From: Murdochiella vaginalis
GTDB taxonomy: Bacteria > Bacillota > Clostridia > Tissierellales > Peptoniphilaceae
NCBI RefSeq assembly: GCF_900119705.1
Contig: NZ_LT632322.1
Location: 1,054,001-1,118,000 of the forward strand
DNA: 64,000 bases
Reading direction: 5' to 3'
A program made the position numbers and the translations under genes. The notes under the pieces were generated by a model, which was not told the origin of the DNA, searched no databases, and worked only from the letters and a program-made list of their open reading frames with translations. This document shows, one piece after another, positions 1 to 8,491 of this stretch; position 1 is the stretch's first letter, and every line of letters begins with the position of its first letter.

Positions 1-947
1 CGGAAGAAGAAGGCTATGTCACCGGCGGTTGTGCGGGCGGTGCTACGGGCGAATTTACCATGCCGCTATCCCGCGAAGCCGTTTCGGGTCAGAGCGGCTT
101 GCATATCACGATCACCGGCATGAATGGCGGCCATTCGGGCCAAAACATTTTGGCGGAACCCAATAACGCCTGCAAGGTCATGTCGCAGTTTCTGCATGCC
201 ATTTTGCAGGAACATGCGCTTCGCATTGCGCGTTTCTACAGCGGTGAGAAGCATAACGCGATTCCGAATGAAGCGCAGGCTTGGATCAGCTTTGCTTCCG
301 AAGAAAAAGAGGCCATTTTGCAATGCATCCAAAAGACTTGGACAGCCATGCAGGAACGCCTGCTCAAGCAGGAGCCGGATATCGCGATGCATACCGAAGA
401 CTACTCGGTGGAGGGGAATGTGTTGACCACAGAATCCACCAACCATTTACTGAATCTCATTGATATTCTTCCGCACGGTGTGTACCGCATGCGGGAAGAT
501 GGCAAGAACGTGTTAGCTTCCGATAATCTTGCCATTGTGGATACGAAAGAGGCGCATGCCGATGTGATGGTTTCCGTTCGTTCCAGCTCGGAGGCAGTGC
601 TTTCTGAATTGCAGGAAAAAATTAACCGTGCCGTGCAAACCTTCCACGGCCAGGGACGGTACACGGATGTGTATCCCGCTTGGGAATTGGCGGAACATTC
701 TCCGCTGCGTGATCTCTTCTTAGCTACCTATCGGGAGGAAACCGGGGAAGAGGCGGAATTATTGGACATTCATGCCGGCTTGGAATGCGGTTTATTTGCG
801 GAATACAATCCGAAATTGGACATGATTTCGATCGGACCGGATATTGAGGGAGCGCATACAACAAGCGAACGCTTGAATATTGCTTCGACGCTACGCACGT
901 ATGACATCCTGAAAAAACTGATCGCGCGCATCGCCACGATGCGGTGA
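1..947 (+). CDS. pepD: Xaa-His dipeptidase (PepD-like, M20 family), 3' part
   Basis: This is the C-terminal part of a zinc aminoacylhistidine dipeptidase, which splits small peptides in the cytoplasm. The frame is open from base 3, upstream of the first internal ATG at 60, and already encodes the EEEG and GCAGG stretch typical of PepD before the lid domain, so the true start lies outside the window. GMNGGHSG, at the start of the dimerisation domain, and HAGLECGLF, with a metal-binding histidine and glutamate, are visible. The end (ISIGPDIEGAHTTSER) matches the family's conserved C-terminal signature. I see no terminator between this gene and the next one. Confidence 0.9.
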   Translation, partial: EEEGYVTGGCAGGATGEFTMPLSREAVSGQSGLHITITGMNGGHSGQNILAEPNNACKVMSQFLHAILQEHALRIARFYSGEKHNAIPNEAQAWISFASEEKEAILQCIQKTWTAMQERLLKQEPDIAMHTEDYSVEGNVLTTESTNHLLNLIDILPHGVYRMREDGKNVLASDNLAIVDTKEAHADVMVSVRSSSEAVLSELQEKINRAVQTFHGQGRYTDVYPAWELAEHSPLRDLFLATYREETGEEAELLDIHAGLECGLFAEYNPKLDMISIGPDIEGAHTTSERLNIASTLRTYDILKKLIARIATMR

Positions 948-1005
948 AACGTGTATAATAAAAGAGGCAGAGCATTTCCCACAGTAACCATAAGGAGGAT
1001 CCGCC

Positions 1006-1395
1006 ATGACGGAGGATAAAACCAAAGATTTAGAAGTGGAAGAACAGAATGACGAAGAATGGGATATGGATGAAGAAGACCATATCGTTCTAACGCTTGA
1101 TGATGATACGGAATTGGAATGCGTTGTTTTAGACATCTTCCCGTTCCAAGATAAAGAATATATCGCCCTTTTTCCGGTGTCCGAGGAAGATGAGGACGAA
1201 GAAGACGAAGGCATCCTTCTCTACGAATATGCCGAAAGCGAAGACGGCGAAGAGATTGAGCTGTCGCAGATTGAATCCGAAGAGGACTATAACGCCGTGG
1301 CGGAAGAATTTGATCGTCTGTTAGCGGAAGACGACGAATGCGACGGGGAAGGCGACTGTGATTGCGGTCATGATCATTCACAGGCTGAGAAGTGA
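1006..1395 (+). CDS. DUF1292 family acidic protein
   Basis: This 129-residue, extremely acidic protein has the DUF1292 core: an LTLDDDTELECVVLDIF stretch, then YIALFPVSE, a run of Asp/Glu, ILLYEY and a final EEDYNAVAEEFDRLL helix. The family is widespread in Firmicutes and its function is unknown. The C-terminus adds a cysteine/histidine tail (DECDGEGDCDCGHDHS) that could bind a metal; that is inference. A strong AAGGAGG lies 7 bases before the ATG. The next gene starts 12 bases after the stop, so the two are probably co-transcribed. Confidence 0.85.
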   Translation: MTEDKTKDLEVEEQNDEEWDMDEEDHIVLTLDDDTELECVVLDIFPFQDKEYIALFPVSEEDEDEEDEGILLYEYAESEDGEEIELSQIESEEDYNAVAEEFDRLLAEDDECDGEGDCDCGHDHSQAEK

Positions 1396-1407
1396 GAGGG
1401 GGAAGCG

Positions 1408-1830
1408 GTGATTCAGTTAGTATTGGGACCGAGCGGAAGTGGTAAAACGACGCGCATGATTGATCAGGCGAATGAGGAGCACAAATCGCATAGCGGTCAT
1501 CTGGTTTTTGTGGACAATGACGATTCGCAAATGTTCCGTTTGGACCATTCGGTTCGTTTGATCAATATGAAACAGTATCACATTCATACGATGGATCGCC
1601 TCTATGGTCTGTTAGCAGGCATGCTGGCCAGAGACTTTGATATTGAGCGCGTGTTCATCGACGGCTTACATGCTCCCTTATTGCAGGCCGGAGATTTTAA
1701 AGAGAACCTGGAAGCGCTGATCACCCTGTCATCCGAAAATAAGGCAGATATCATCATCGGATTGGATCTCAAGCCGGAGGATATTCCTAAGGTAGACGGC
1801 GTCGAAATTGTTGATCTTTCGGAAGCCTGA
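1408..1830 (+). CDS. Small P-loop nucleotide-binding protein, function unknown
   Basis: This 140-residue protein opens with a clear Walker A motif, GPSGSGKT, at residues 7-14, and has FIDGL near residue 90 as a possible Walker B strand. It starts with GTG at 1408, preceded by GAGGGGGA. It is too short to be a full AAA or ABC ATPase and shows no LSGG signature, so it may be a kinase-like or regulatory ATP-binding protein. I do not recognise the family with confidence. It follows the DUF1292 gene closely and ends at a hairpin terminator. Confidence 0.7.
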   Translation: MIQLVLGPSGSGKTTRMIDQANEEHKSHSGHLVFVDNDDSQMFRLDHSVRLINMKQYHIHTMDRLYGLLAGMLARDFDIERVFIDGLHAPLLQAGDFKENLEALITLSSENKADIIIGLDLKPEDIPKVDGVEIVDLSEA

Positions 1831-1838
1831 GAGACCGA

Positions 1839-1872
1839 AGCGCATTCCTTAAGGAATGCGCTTTTTCTTTTT
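1839..1872 (+). terminator. Rho-independent terminator
   Basis: A perfect 24-base palindrome at 1839-1862 (AGCGCATTCC, loop TTAA, GGAATGCGCT) is followed by a T-rich run. It closes the operon before the pseudouridine synthase. The longest in-frame ATG of the next ORF (1856) lies inside this hairpin, which argues for the later start. Confidence 0.88.
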
Positions 1873-1888
1873 GCAGAAAGGACTGCTG

Positions 1889-2821
1889 ATGCGTGAAATC
1901 ACGGTGGGAGTCAATGATGCCGATCAGCGCTTGGATCGTTTTCTGATGAAGGCGTTTCCCCGCGCGACGACGTCATTTTTACAAAAAAAGATTCGTCAAA
2001 AAAAAATTAAAGTCAACGGACAACGCGCGGAAGCCCATACGTTTTTGCACGAGAACGATACCGTTCAGATTTATCTCTATGAGGAGGTTCTTCTTCCTCT
2101 GGAAAAAAGCAAGACGTTTACTGCGTCTTCGATTCGACTTTCTTACGCCTATGAGGGCCCCCTGTTCAGTGTCATCGATAAGCCCGCAGGCATGCTCTCC
2201 CATCCGGCACATCCGCGTGATTATGGAAAAACAGCGGTGGATGGGTTTGTCACCGACTGCATCGCTTCCGGCGCCTATATTCCTCGACTGGAAAACAGCT
2301 TTGTTCCGGCATTAGTCAATCGTTTGGATATGCAGACCGCGGGTTTATTGCTCGCTGCAAAGACGCATGCAGCCATGTTGCTTTTACAGCAGGGTTTACA
2401 AGACGGCAACATTGAAAAGCACTACTTAGCGTACGTGGAGGGCAAAATCGAGAGAGAAGAGACCATTACGCTTCCTTTGCGCACGGAAAACGGGAAAAGC
2501 ATCGTTGACGCCGACGGAAAGGTCTGTGTCACGCACGTCAAGCCGCTGGTATCTCGTGACGATTTTTCTTTGCTTGCCATACGCCTCGAGACCGGCCGAA
2601 CGCATCAAATTCGCGCGCATTTGGCGGCAACCGGTCATCCTTTGATTGGTGATCGCCCTTATGGGGCTCAGTATCGCACAGAATTATTTCCACATCATCT
2701 TTTGCTCTCGTCGCGTCTGCTGTTTCATAATGGCAAAGCGCTTGCACTGTCCACACCGTTCAACGTATACTCGAAGCGTACAGAAGAATTTAAGGCGTTG
2801 ATGGAAACCATTGCGCCGTAG
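1889..2821 (+). CDS. RluA-family pseudouridine synthase with S4 domain
   Basis: This 310-residue RNA pseudouridine synthase probably modifies 23S rRNA. An S4 RNA-binding domain spans roughly residues 12-62. The catalytic domain follows, with VIDKPAGMLSHPA and the active-site motif VNRLDMQTAG, in which Asp147 is the predicted nucleophile. The usual HRLD is changed to NRLD, a minor deviation. GRTHQIRAHL near the C-terminus is the conserved motif III. The start is taken at ATG 1889, with AGAAAGGA just upstream, because an earlier ATG falls in the terminator stem. A second RluA-type gene lies at 44906, so subfamily assignment (RluC or RluD) needs a tree. Confidence 0.88.
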   Translation: MREITVGVNDADQRLDRFLMKAFPRATTSFLQKKIRQKKIKVNGQRAEAHTFLHENDTVQIYLYEEVLLPLEKSKTFTASSIRLSYAYEGPLFSVIDKPAGMLSHPAHPRDYGKTAVDGFVTDCIASGAYIPRLENSFVPALVNRLDMQTAGLLLAAKTHAAMLLLQQGLQDGNIEKHYLAYVEGKIEREETITLPLRTENGKSIVDADGKVCVTHVKPLVSRDDFSLLAIRLETGRTHQIRAHLAATGHPLIGDRPYGAQYRTELFPHHLLLSSRLLFHNGKALALSTPFNVYSKRTEEFKALMETIAP

Positions 2822-2847
2822 CGATAAAGCTTATAAGGGAGAAAGAA

Positions 2848-3555
2848 ATGGGCATTAAGATTCTTTTGGTGGAAGACGAAGCCCCAATTAGAATGTTTAC
2901 CAAAATTAATTTGGAAAACGAAGGCTTTCAGATTGTGGAAGCGGAGAGCGGTGAAGAAGGCGTCGCGCTGGCTCGAACAGAGCAACCGGACATCGTAGTT
3001 CTTGACCTGATGCTTCCCGGCATCAGTGGCTACGACGTCTGTACCATTTTGCGCACGGAAATGCCACACATCGGTATCATTATGTTGACCGCGAAATCAC
3101 AGGAAATTGACCGCATTCTCGGCCTCGAAAAGGGAACGGATGATTATATGGTCAAACCGTTTAATCCTCATGAACTGGTTTTGCGCGTGCGATCGCTCAT
3201 ACGCCGGCTCAAGCTGGAAGAACATCCGATTAATTCCCAGGAAACTTCTCGCACCCTTACCGACGGACCGTTTACCTTGGATCTTTATGCGCGAACCTTT
3301 TCTAAAAAGGGGAAACCGATCGATCTGACGCCGACAGAACTGTCTATCATCAAAATGTTTATGACACATCCCGGAAAGGCTCTCAGCCGAGAAGAAATTT
3401 TGCATCAAGCCTGGGGAGAGGATTACCAAGGAGAGAGTAAAATCGTCGATGTCAATGTTCGTCGCATTCGGGCTAAGATTGAGGATAATGCGGCAAAACC
3501 GGCATATTTGGAAACGGTATGGGGGGTTGGATACCGGTGGAAAAAGAGCGAATAA
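2848..3555 (+). CDS. OmpR/PhoB-family response regulator
   Basis: This is a 235-residue DNA-binding response regulator. The receiver domain (about 1-120) shows the acidic pocket ED at 9-10, the phosphoacceptor Asp53 in VLDLMLPG, Thr81 and Lys103. The winged-helix effector domain (about 135-233) has LTPTELSIIKMF and the recognition-helix region VDVNVRRIRAKIE. It overlaps the 5' end of the sensor kinase gene by 37 bases, so the two are translationally linked. It resembles WalR/PhoP-type regulators; which envelope or phosphate signal it handles cannot be read from sequence. Confidence 0.93.
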   Translation: MGIKILLVEDEAPIRMFTKINLENEGFQIVEAESGEEGVALARTEQPDIVVLDLMLPGISGYDVCTILRTEMPHIGIIMLTAKSQEIDRILGLEKGTDDYMVKPFNPHELVLRVRSLIRRLKLEEHPINSQETSRTLTDGPFTLDLYARTFSKKGKPIDLTPTELSIIKMFMTHPGKALSREEILHQAWGEDYQGESKIVDVNVRRIRAKIEDNAAKPAYLETVWGVGYRWKKSE

Positions 3556-4979
3556 CGAATTTTACGGACATGATCGGCGTACGCATCATGGGGGTGTTTA
3601 TAACCGTCATTTTGTTGGTTGCCGTCGTTTTTGAAGTGTTTTATATTCAGTCGCTCTACAGCTACTACTACGACAACGTCAGCGGTGTTTTGGAATCCCA
3701 GGCGCGATATAGTGCGGAGCTGTTTTTGAGCTATGTTTCCGATGACGATTTGCATACGATTGTGCTGGAAAACAAAAATCAGTTCTATCGAGCCAATACG
3801 ATGCAGGTGCAAATTCTCAATAATGACGGAACGGTGCTCTTTGATAATCGCGGGACAGCTCTTCCGGGAACCAAGGTGAATGCGGAGGACGTGCTGGAAG
3901 CCCAAAAAAATGCCACCGGCATTATGGTGGGAAGGGTTTCTTATTCGGATGAGCCCGTCATGTCCCTTTCCTATCCGCTGCGCAACCAAACGGCACAGGT
4001 GGGCATGATTCGCCTGACCACCTCTCTATCCGGCATCAACGACCTGATTCTTTCCCGCATCTGGCCGTCGATTCTCTTTGCATTGCTGATGATCGCTTTG
4101 GTGGGCTTGCTTTCATTCATGATGTCTCGATCTATTGTAAGGCCCATACACAATCTGACGACGGTGGCGTTGAAGCTTTCGGACGGTCAGTACGAAGAGC
4201 GTGCGGATGAGACTCCTCGTGGAGAAATTGGCGAATTGGCGCGCACCATGAATCAGATGAGCGATAATATTCGCGAAAAAGAGGAGCTGAAAAATGAATT
4301 CATCTCCTCCGTTTCCCATGAGCTGCGCACGCCGCTCACGTCCATCAAAGGCTGGGCCATCACTTTACAGACAGAAGGCATTAAGCCCGAGATTATGGGG
4401 GAGGGGCTGAAGATTATCGAAAAAGAATCGGAACGTTTAGGCGCGATGGTGGAAGACCTTCTGGACTTTTCACGCTTTTCTTCTGGCCGTATTAAACTGA
4501 GCAAAAGTCGTTTCAATCTCACCGAAATATCCAATCACATTCTTCTACAGATGCACCCACGCATAGAGGAAAAACGAATTAACATGAACTATAGTTATTC
4601 GCAAAGCTGCATCGAAATTGTAGGCGATGAGGGCCGTATTAAACAGGTTCTGCTCAATCTTCTGGACAATGCGATTAAATTTACGGATGAAGAAGGCACC
4701 ATTTACCTTACGATTGACACCGAACCACAGCAGGTTGTGCTCAGCGTAACCGACACCGGCATCGGTATTTCCGAAGAGGAAATCGCCTTCGTCACCGAGA
4801 AATTCTGGAAAGGAAAGACTTCGCGTTCGCATACCGGGTTGGGCCTTTCCATCTGCGAAGAAATCGTCAAGGCCCATGGCGGAGAATTGACCATTAAAAG
4901 CAAAGTGGGAACGGGAACGAGCGTTACCGTGCGTTTACCGTACGAAGAAGTTTCCGAGCAGAAGGAGGAGGAAGCATGA
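3519..4979 (+). CDS. Membrane sensor histidine kinase
   Basis: This 486-residue kinase partners the preceding regulator. The order is: TM1 (about 22-43), an extracytoplasmic sensor region of about 140 residues, TM2 (about 182-203), a HAMP linker (to about 255), HisKA with SVSHELRTPLTS (His267), and HATPase with the N-box NLLDNAIKF, G1 DTGIGI and G2 GLGLSI. The sensor region has a PAS/Cache-like length. The start is uncertain: ATG 3519 is used, but GTG 3537 is an alternative that would shorten it by six residues. Its stop overlaps the ATG of a lipoprotein gene, a common arrangement for an accessory regulator of the kinase. Confidence 0.92.
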   Translation: MGGWIPVEKERITNFTDMIGVRIMGVFITVILLVAVVFEVFYIQSLYSYYYDNVSGVLESQARYSAELFLSYVSDDDLHTIVLENKNQFYRANTMQVQILNNDGTVLFDNRGTALPGTKVNAEDVLEAQKNATGIMVGRVSYSDEPVMSLSYPLRNQTAQVGMIRLTTSLSGINDLILSRIWPSILFALLMIALVGLLSFMMSRSIVRPIHNLTTVALKLSDGQYEERADETPRGEIGELARTMNQMSDNIREKEELKNEFISSVSHELRTPLTSIKGWAITLQTEGIKPEIMGEGLKIIEKESERLGAMVEDLLDFSRFSSGRIKLSKSRFNLTEISNHILLQMHPRIEEKRINMNYSYSQSCIEIVGDEGRIKQVLLNLLDNAIKFTDEEGTIYLTIDTEPQQVVLSVTDTGIGISEEEIAFVTEKFWKGKTSRSHTGLGLSICEEIVKAHGGELTIKSKVGTGTSVTVRLPYEEVSEQKEEEA

Positions 4980-6523
4980 AACGTTTGCAAAAAATACTTC
5001 TTCTGTTCTTGCTGTTTGTTCTGGTCGGTTGCTCTTCTTCTAAGGAACGCGCCGTCAATGATCTGACATCGGTATTGCGTCCGCCGGAATTGCGCGCACT
5101 TCCGCTGGAGGGCATTTGGCAGGTCACGCGCCTTATTGAACGGGATAAAAATGAGAAGAATGAATCTACACATCAGATAGGTGATAAGCTATATATCGAT
5201 CCGGAAGTCGTTTCCTTTGGAGATGCCATGACCGTTTCCCCGTCGTTTTCGTCCAAGTCTGTAAAATTACAGGATTATCTGAAGATGCGCTACATTCAGG
5301 AGGATTTCGGGGTTGATACGGAATCCAATGTCTTCATTGCGATGATTCGCGATGCGGATGTATTTTCCATGGATTTGATTTTATTGCCGGATCATCAATT
5401 GGCGTATATCAGCGGTTCGCACATCTACATAATGGAACAGAAAAACGGCGTGGTTCCTGCTCGAGAGAAGGAAGCGATACGCATGAAGGCGAAGGACAAT
5501 GAGGTTTTGGAAAAAGATACGTCTTCATCCAGCTCCATCACTACGCTTATGAGCTTACGAATGAAAAAAAACAGCGATTCCGGCATTCCCTACTATGAAT
5601 ATGCCACCTATCTGGTGGCCGATGAACCCGAAACGGATCGTCCGTTGGTGTATAAAATGGATCATCTGTTCGTCTATAACACGGAAAATATTGCTTGGCT
5701 TTTGGACTATGAACCGTTGGAACCGGATATCACGAACGGAGTGATGAATGGAAGATTTCAATTTTATTCCACACGGGACACGGACGGTAATAACCGCCAA
5801 GTTTTGGTTGATCAGCTCGGAAGGGGCATCACCTACATTGACGGTAGCATCATCTCCTTTGATAAGCCGACGCAATACCCGGCGCAGAAAGACACGCCTA
5901 AAAAGTATGAAATACAGCGTTTAGATAAATTGGCTGAAGGTCGTCCGCTTAAGGTGAGCGAAATTGGCGGAGAAAAAGAAGCCAAGAGCATGAAGGAGCA
6001 GGTGAATGCACAGCTGCAATTTTTGGATCCGGCGGGCGAGGTGGATCCCAAGCGTTTCCCGATTGATGAAGACAATATCGGCATAGTGCGCCGCAACCTC
6101 AACTGGGGCTTCATCACCAGTATGAATTGGCGTGCCGGGGATAAGATTTTTCCTTCTCCGATCTCCATTGATCTTGTGCCGCTGGTAAAGATTTTTAATG
6201 CCCCGACGGAATCACTGTCTTGGACAAGAATTACCAACAAGGCGCCCTTGGCCACGACGGCTTCGTCCTCGCCGGCATCGGACAGGCTATGGATCAAGAC
6301 GGAAGATGAGTTGCTCTATTTTCAATCCACATCCAACCATATCGAAGATCGCTCCTTGCTGTCGATACAGATCGGAAAAGACGCGGATCTCATCGGGATA
6401 CGGTATTTTTACGATGAACAGGGAAAACAGGTGCAGGAACAATTCACAAAACAGGAGCTGACGCAGCCGCAGGTACTTTATACGGAGCCCAGCGCTATGC
6501 ATCGTGTGAATTTGACAGAATAA
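4976..6523 (+). CDS. Lipoprotein coupled to the two-component system, unknown function
   Basis: This 515-residue protein has a classic lipoprotein signal: KRLQK, a hydrophobic core, and lipobox LVGC with Cys19. It should be anchored outside the membrane. The mature part is rich in beta-type segments and has no motif I recognise. The ATG overlaps the kinase stop (ATGA) behind a strong GAAGGAGGAGG, so production is coupled to the kinase. By analogy with YycH/YycI next to WalK, it may tune the sensor; that is inference from position, not from similarity. Its 3' end overlaps the convergent GIY-YIG gene by 29 bases. Confidence 0.82.
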   Translation: MKRLQKILLLFLLFVLVGCSSSKERAVNDLTSVLRPPELRALPLEGIWQVTRLIERDKNEKNESTHQIGDKLYIDPEVVSFGDAMTVSPSFSSKSVKLQDYLKMRYIQEDFGVDTESNVFIAMIRDADVFSMDLILLPDHQLAYISGSHIYIMEQKNGVVPAREKEAIRMKAKDNEVLEKDTSSSSSITTLMSLRMKKNSDSGIPYYEYATYLVADEPETDRPLVYKMDHLFVYNTENIAWLLDYEPLEPDITNGVMNGRFQFYSTRDTDGNNRQVLVDQLGRGITYIDGSIISFDKPTQYPAQKDTPKKYEIQRLDKLAEGRPLKVSEIGGEKEAKSMKEQVNAQLQFLDPAGEVDPKRFPIDEDNIGIVRRNLNWGFITSMNWRAGDKIFPSPISIDLVPLVKIFNAPTESLSWTRITNKAPLATTASSSPASDRLWIKTEDELLYFQSTSNHIEDRSLLSIQIGKDADLIGIRYFYDEQGKQVQEQFTKQELTQPQVLYTEPSAMHRVNLTE

Positions 6524-6797
6524 CGGGCAGCGGTACGCCGCATTTCGTGTTTCGTAAGAGCTCTTCCTTCTTCGGACGGGAGAGCTTTTTGATGGCTGCT
6601 TCGGCCCGCATGGCTTCGCGCTTCCCCTTGCACGGCCAATATCCCGCTAACGAAACGGGGAGGTGCGCACGGGTATATTTTGCGCCGATTCCTTGCGAAT
6701 GCGCACGCAGCCGTCTTTCGACGTCATTGGTATAGCCGGTATACAGGCTGCCATCTCCACAGCGCAACATATAGACATAAAATTGCACCTCGCTCAT
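6495..6797 (-). CDS. GIY-YIG nuclease family protein (UPF0213/YhbQ-like)
   Basis: This 100-residue protein is a single GIY-YIG domain: YVYMLRCGDGSLYTGYTNDVERRL gives the paired strands with YVY and YTG, and the conserved Arg and Glu (EAAIKKL) follow. Such stand-alone domains are presumed DNA nucleases of unclear role. The start is set at 6797, where AGGAGAGG precedes ATG; a longer frame exists but lies inside recX. The start codon overlaps the recX stop (ATGA), so the two genes form one minus-strand unit. Confidence 0.88.
   Translation of the reverse strand: MSEVQFYVYMLRCGDGSLYTGYTNDVERRLRAHSQGIGAKYTRAHLPVSLAGYWPCKGKREAMRAEAAIKKLSRPKKEELLRNTKCGVPLPVILSNSHDA
6559..6590 (+). terminator. Possible terminator inside a convergent gene
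   Basis: AGCTCTTCC pairs with GGA-(CGGG)-AGAGCT across a short loop and is followed by TTTTT. It would stop transcription of the regulator/kinase/lipoprotein operon while lying in the coding sequence of the opposite-strand GIY-YIG gene. The stem is imperfect, so confidence is modest. Confidence 0.4.
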
Positions 6798-7408
6798 GCT
6801 TCCTCTCCTTCTCGCAGGGCGCTCAGTACATCTTGGATGGAAAATCCACGCCGACACAGCGCTTGTACAGTGCGCTCAAATTCTTTTTCGTCGGTTAGAT
6901 CGCGATGCGCGTATTTCTTTCGGACGATCTGACGCAAAACCACTTGTTCTGATGTCTCCGGCACGCTTTGTATAGCGTCCTGGATCAGGCCGTACTCGAC
7001 CCCTTTTTCACGCAATGCAACAGAAATGTGACGAAGGCTCCATCCTTTGCGCTGCTTTGCCTGTGCATAGCGGCAGGCATACCTTGCATCGTCCAGCCAG
7101 CCGGTTTTGGCAAGCTTTTCGACAACCTGCTCCTGCACCGACACAGGAATTTTTTCTTGGCGTAAGCGTCGTTTCACTTCACTTGTCGTACGCGGTTGGT
7201 AGCTTGCAAAGCGCAGACCGATAGTAAATGCGCGAAAGCGCGCATCTTCCGCAAGAAGCATCTCTTCCTGTGCTGCTGTCGGCTCTGCGGGGGCATGAAG
7301 ACAAAGCTTTTGGTAGACGTCATAGGAAATGAGAAGCTCCCGGCCGTCTTCCAGGGTGAATACAAAGCCGTTTTTTTGGTCGTCATAGAGGATGCGAACG
7401 ATGATCAT
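6794..7408 (-). CDS. recX: Regulatory protein RecX
   Basis: This 204-residue RecX is a modulator that binds RecA filaments and limits recombination. The three-helix repeats of the family are visible: LRFASYQPRTTSEVKRRLRQE, LAKTGWLDDARYACRYAQAKQ, and KGWSLRHISVALREKGV followed by a C-terminal repeat KEFERTVQALCRRGFSIQDVLSAL. The first 60 residues form the usual extended N-terminus. AAGGAG lies upstream of ATG 7408. It is coupled to the GIY-YIG gene downstream; recA is not in the window. Confidence 0.92.
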   Translation of the reverse strand: MIIVRILYDDQKNGFVFTLEDGRELLISYDVYQKLCLHAPAEPTAAQEEMLLAEDARFRAFTIGLRFASYQPRTTSEVKRRLRQEKIPVSVQEQVVEKLAKTGWLDDARYACRYAQAKQRKGWSLRHISVALREKGVEYGLIQDAIQSVPETSEQVVLRQIVRKKYAHRDLTDEKEFERTVQALCRRGFSIQDVLSALREGEEA

Positions 7409-7425
7409 AATTTCTCCTTTTCCTG

Positions 7426-7431
7426 ATTATA
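7426..7431 (-). promoter_or_regulatory. Extended -10 of the recX promoter
   Basis: On the minus strand the sequence reads TGC-TATAAT, a consensus extended -10, 18 bases upstream of the recX ATG. No good -35 is present, which fits an extended -10 promoter. Confidence 0.55.
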
Positions 7432-7569
7432 GCATGCGCACATATGAGGTTGGGACACCATGACGTTTCATTTGTGATAGACTGCACAAGGATGTGAAAA
7501 GGGAATGGCTTTTTATGAAAGCGATCAAAAGACGAGCTCATAAATTGTAGAAAGAAGAAAGGAAATACC

Positions 7570-7797
7570 ATGGCAGAATTAAAATATGAAGTGGTGGAGC
7601 GCTTAGGCGTCCTTAGTGAAGATGCGAAAGGCTGGAAAAAGGAGTTAAATTTGGTTTCCTGGAATGAAAGGGAACCCAAATATGATTTGCGCAGCTGGAA
7701 TGCGGATCATACCCGCATGAGCAAGGGCATCACGCTAACGCAAGAAGAAGTGGAAATATTGGCTTCGCTTTTGCAGGAAGAAGTGGCACATGACTAA
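7570..7797 (+). CDS. PC4/YdbC-type ssDNA-binding protein
   Basis: This 75-residue protein matches the YdbC branch of the PC4 family: it starts with a strand (KYEVVERLGVLSE), continues with KGWKKELNLVSWNEREPKYDLRSW, and ends with a helix after the KGITLTQEEVE segment. Family members bind single-stranded DNA and may act in transcription or replication. AGAAAGGA precedes the ATG. The next gene starts eight bases before its stop, indicating a two-gene operon. Confidence 0.85.
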   Translation: MAELKYEVVERLGVLSEDAKGWKKELNLVSWNEREPKYDLRSWNADHTRMSKGITLTQEEVEILASLLQEEVAHD

Positions 7798-8356
7798 GCC
7801 GGAAAGAGAAGTAGAGGTGAAGCTTATCGGCGTGGATACCGACAAGCTGAAAAAGGATTTGCTTTCCCGAGGAGCCGTATTTGATGTGGAAGAGCATCAG
7901 ACCAATATCCACATCGACTCGTCCTCCCATCCTTTACCGCCTTCCTCTCATATGCGCATTCGCCTCATTGAAGTGGAGGGGAAAGATATGGTGCGGGAAT
8001 GGACTTATAAAAGACGCCTGCAAAAGGAAGATTGCCGTATCAATGACGAATATACCGTTCGTATCGAGGATGAAAAAGCACTGGGCCTCTTGCTACTACA
8101 GCTGGGCTATGATGTGCAGATTCCTATGCACAAGGTGCGCCGCCGTTATCTTTTTGAAGACTATCGCGTGGAATTTGATGAGTGGGATAAAGAGAGCTTC
8201 CCGTTTCCCTATATTGAGGTAGAGGCGTCGACGCCGGAGAAACTGCAGACCTTTTATGAAACGTTCGGGATTCCACAGGAGAAGATCTCCACGCTCTCCA
8301 TTTCGGAGATGAAAGAAGCATGGCAGAACGGAACGCTTTCCATGGATTTGCAGTGA
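7790..8356 (+). CDS. CYTH-domain protein (class IV adenylate cyclase/triphosphatase-like)
   Basis: This 188-residue protein has the CYTH signature: an N-terminal EVEVKL (ExExK) strand, then alternating charged strands such as MRIRLIEVEG, REWTYKRRL and VEFDEWD that would build the phosphate-binding tunnel. CYTH enzymes hydrolyse triphosphate groups or cyclise ATP; which reaction applies here cannot be told. It overlaps the PC4-like gene by eight bases. No terminator is obvious before the greA promoter. Confidence 0.82.
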   Translation: MTKPEREVEVKLIGVDTDKLKKDLLSRGAVFDVEEHQTNIHIDSSSHPLPPSSHMRIRLIEVEGKDMVREWTYKRRLQKEDCRINDEYTVRIEDEKALGLLLLQLGYDVQIPMHKVRRRYLFEDYRVEFDEWDKESFPFPYIEVEASTPEKLQTFYETFGIPQEKISTLSISEMKEAWQNGTLSMDLQ

Positions 8357-8408
8357 GAAATCGTCGACGGACAGTTGCATAGGCGGAAGGAAAAGAAGAA
8401 TGTGTTTT

Positions 8409-8437
8409 TTGACATGCCTTCTTCGCGCCGCTATAAT
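8409..8437 (+). promoter_or_regulatory. Consensus sigma-A promoter of greA-lysS
   Basis: TTGACA at 8409-8414, a 17-base spacer and TATAAT at 8432-8437 make a perfect housekeeping promoter, 55 bases upstream of greA. Transcription should begin near 8443-8445. Confidence 0.9.
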
Positions 8438-8441
8438 AAAC

Positions 8442-8470
8442 AAAGGCAGGTTTCCACCTGCTTTATTTTT
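8442..8470 (+). promoter_or_regulatory. Hairpin with U-run at the very start of the greA transcript
   Basis: AAGGCAGGT, loop TTCC, ACCTGCTTT forms a stem of about nine pairs (one G-T) followed by ATTTTT. It looks like an intrinsic terminator but begins at the predicted transcription start. It could be the terminator of the upstream operon, an attenuator, or a 5' stabilising structure. Confidence 0.6.
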
Positions 8471-8491
8471 ATAAGGAAGTGAGCAAAGAGT

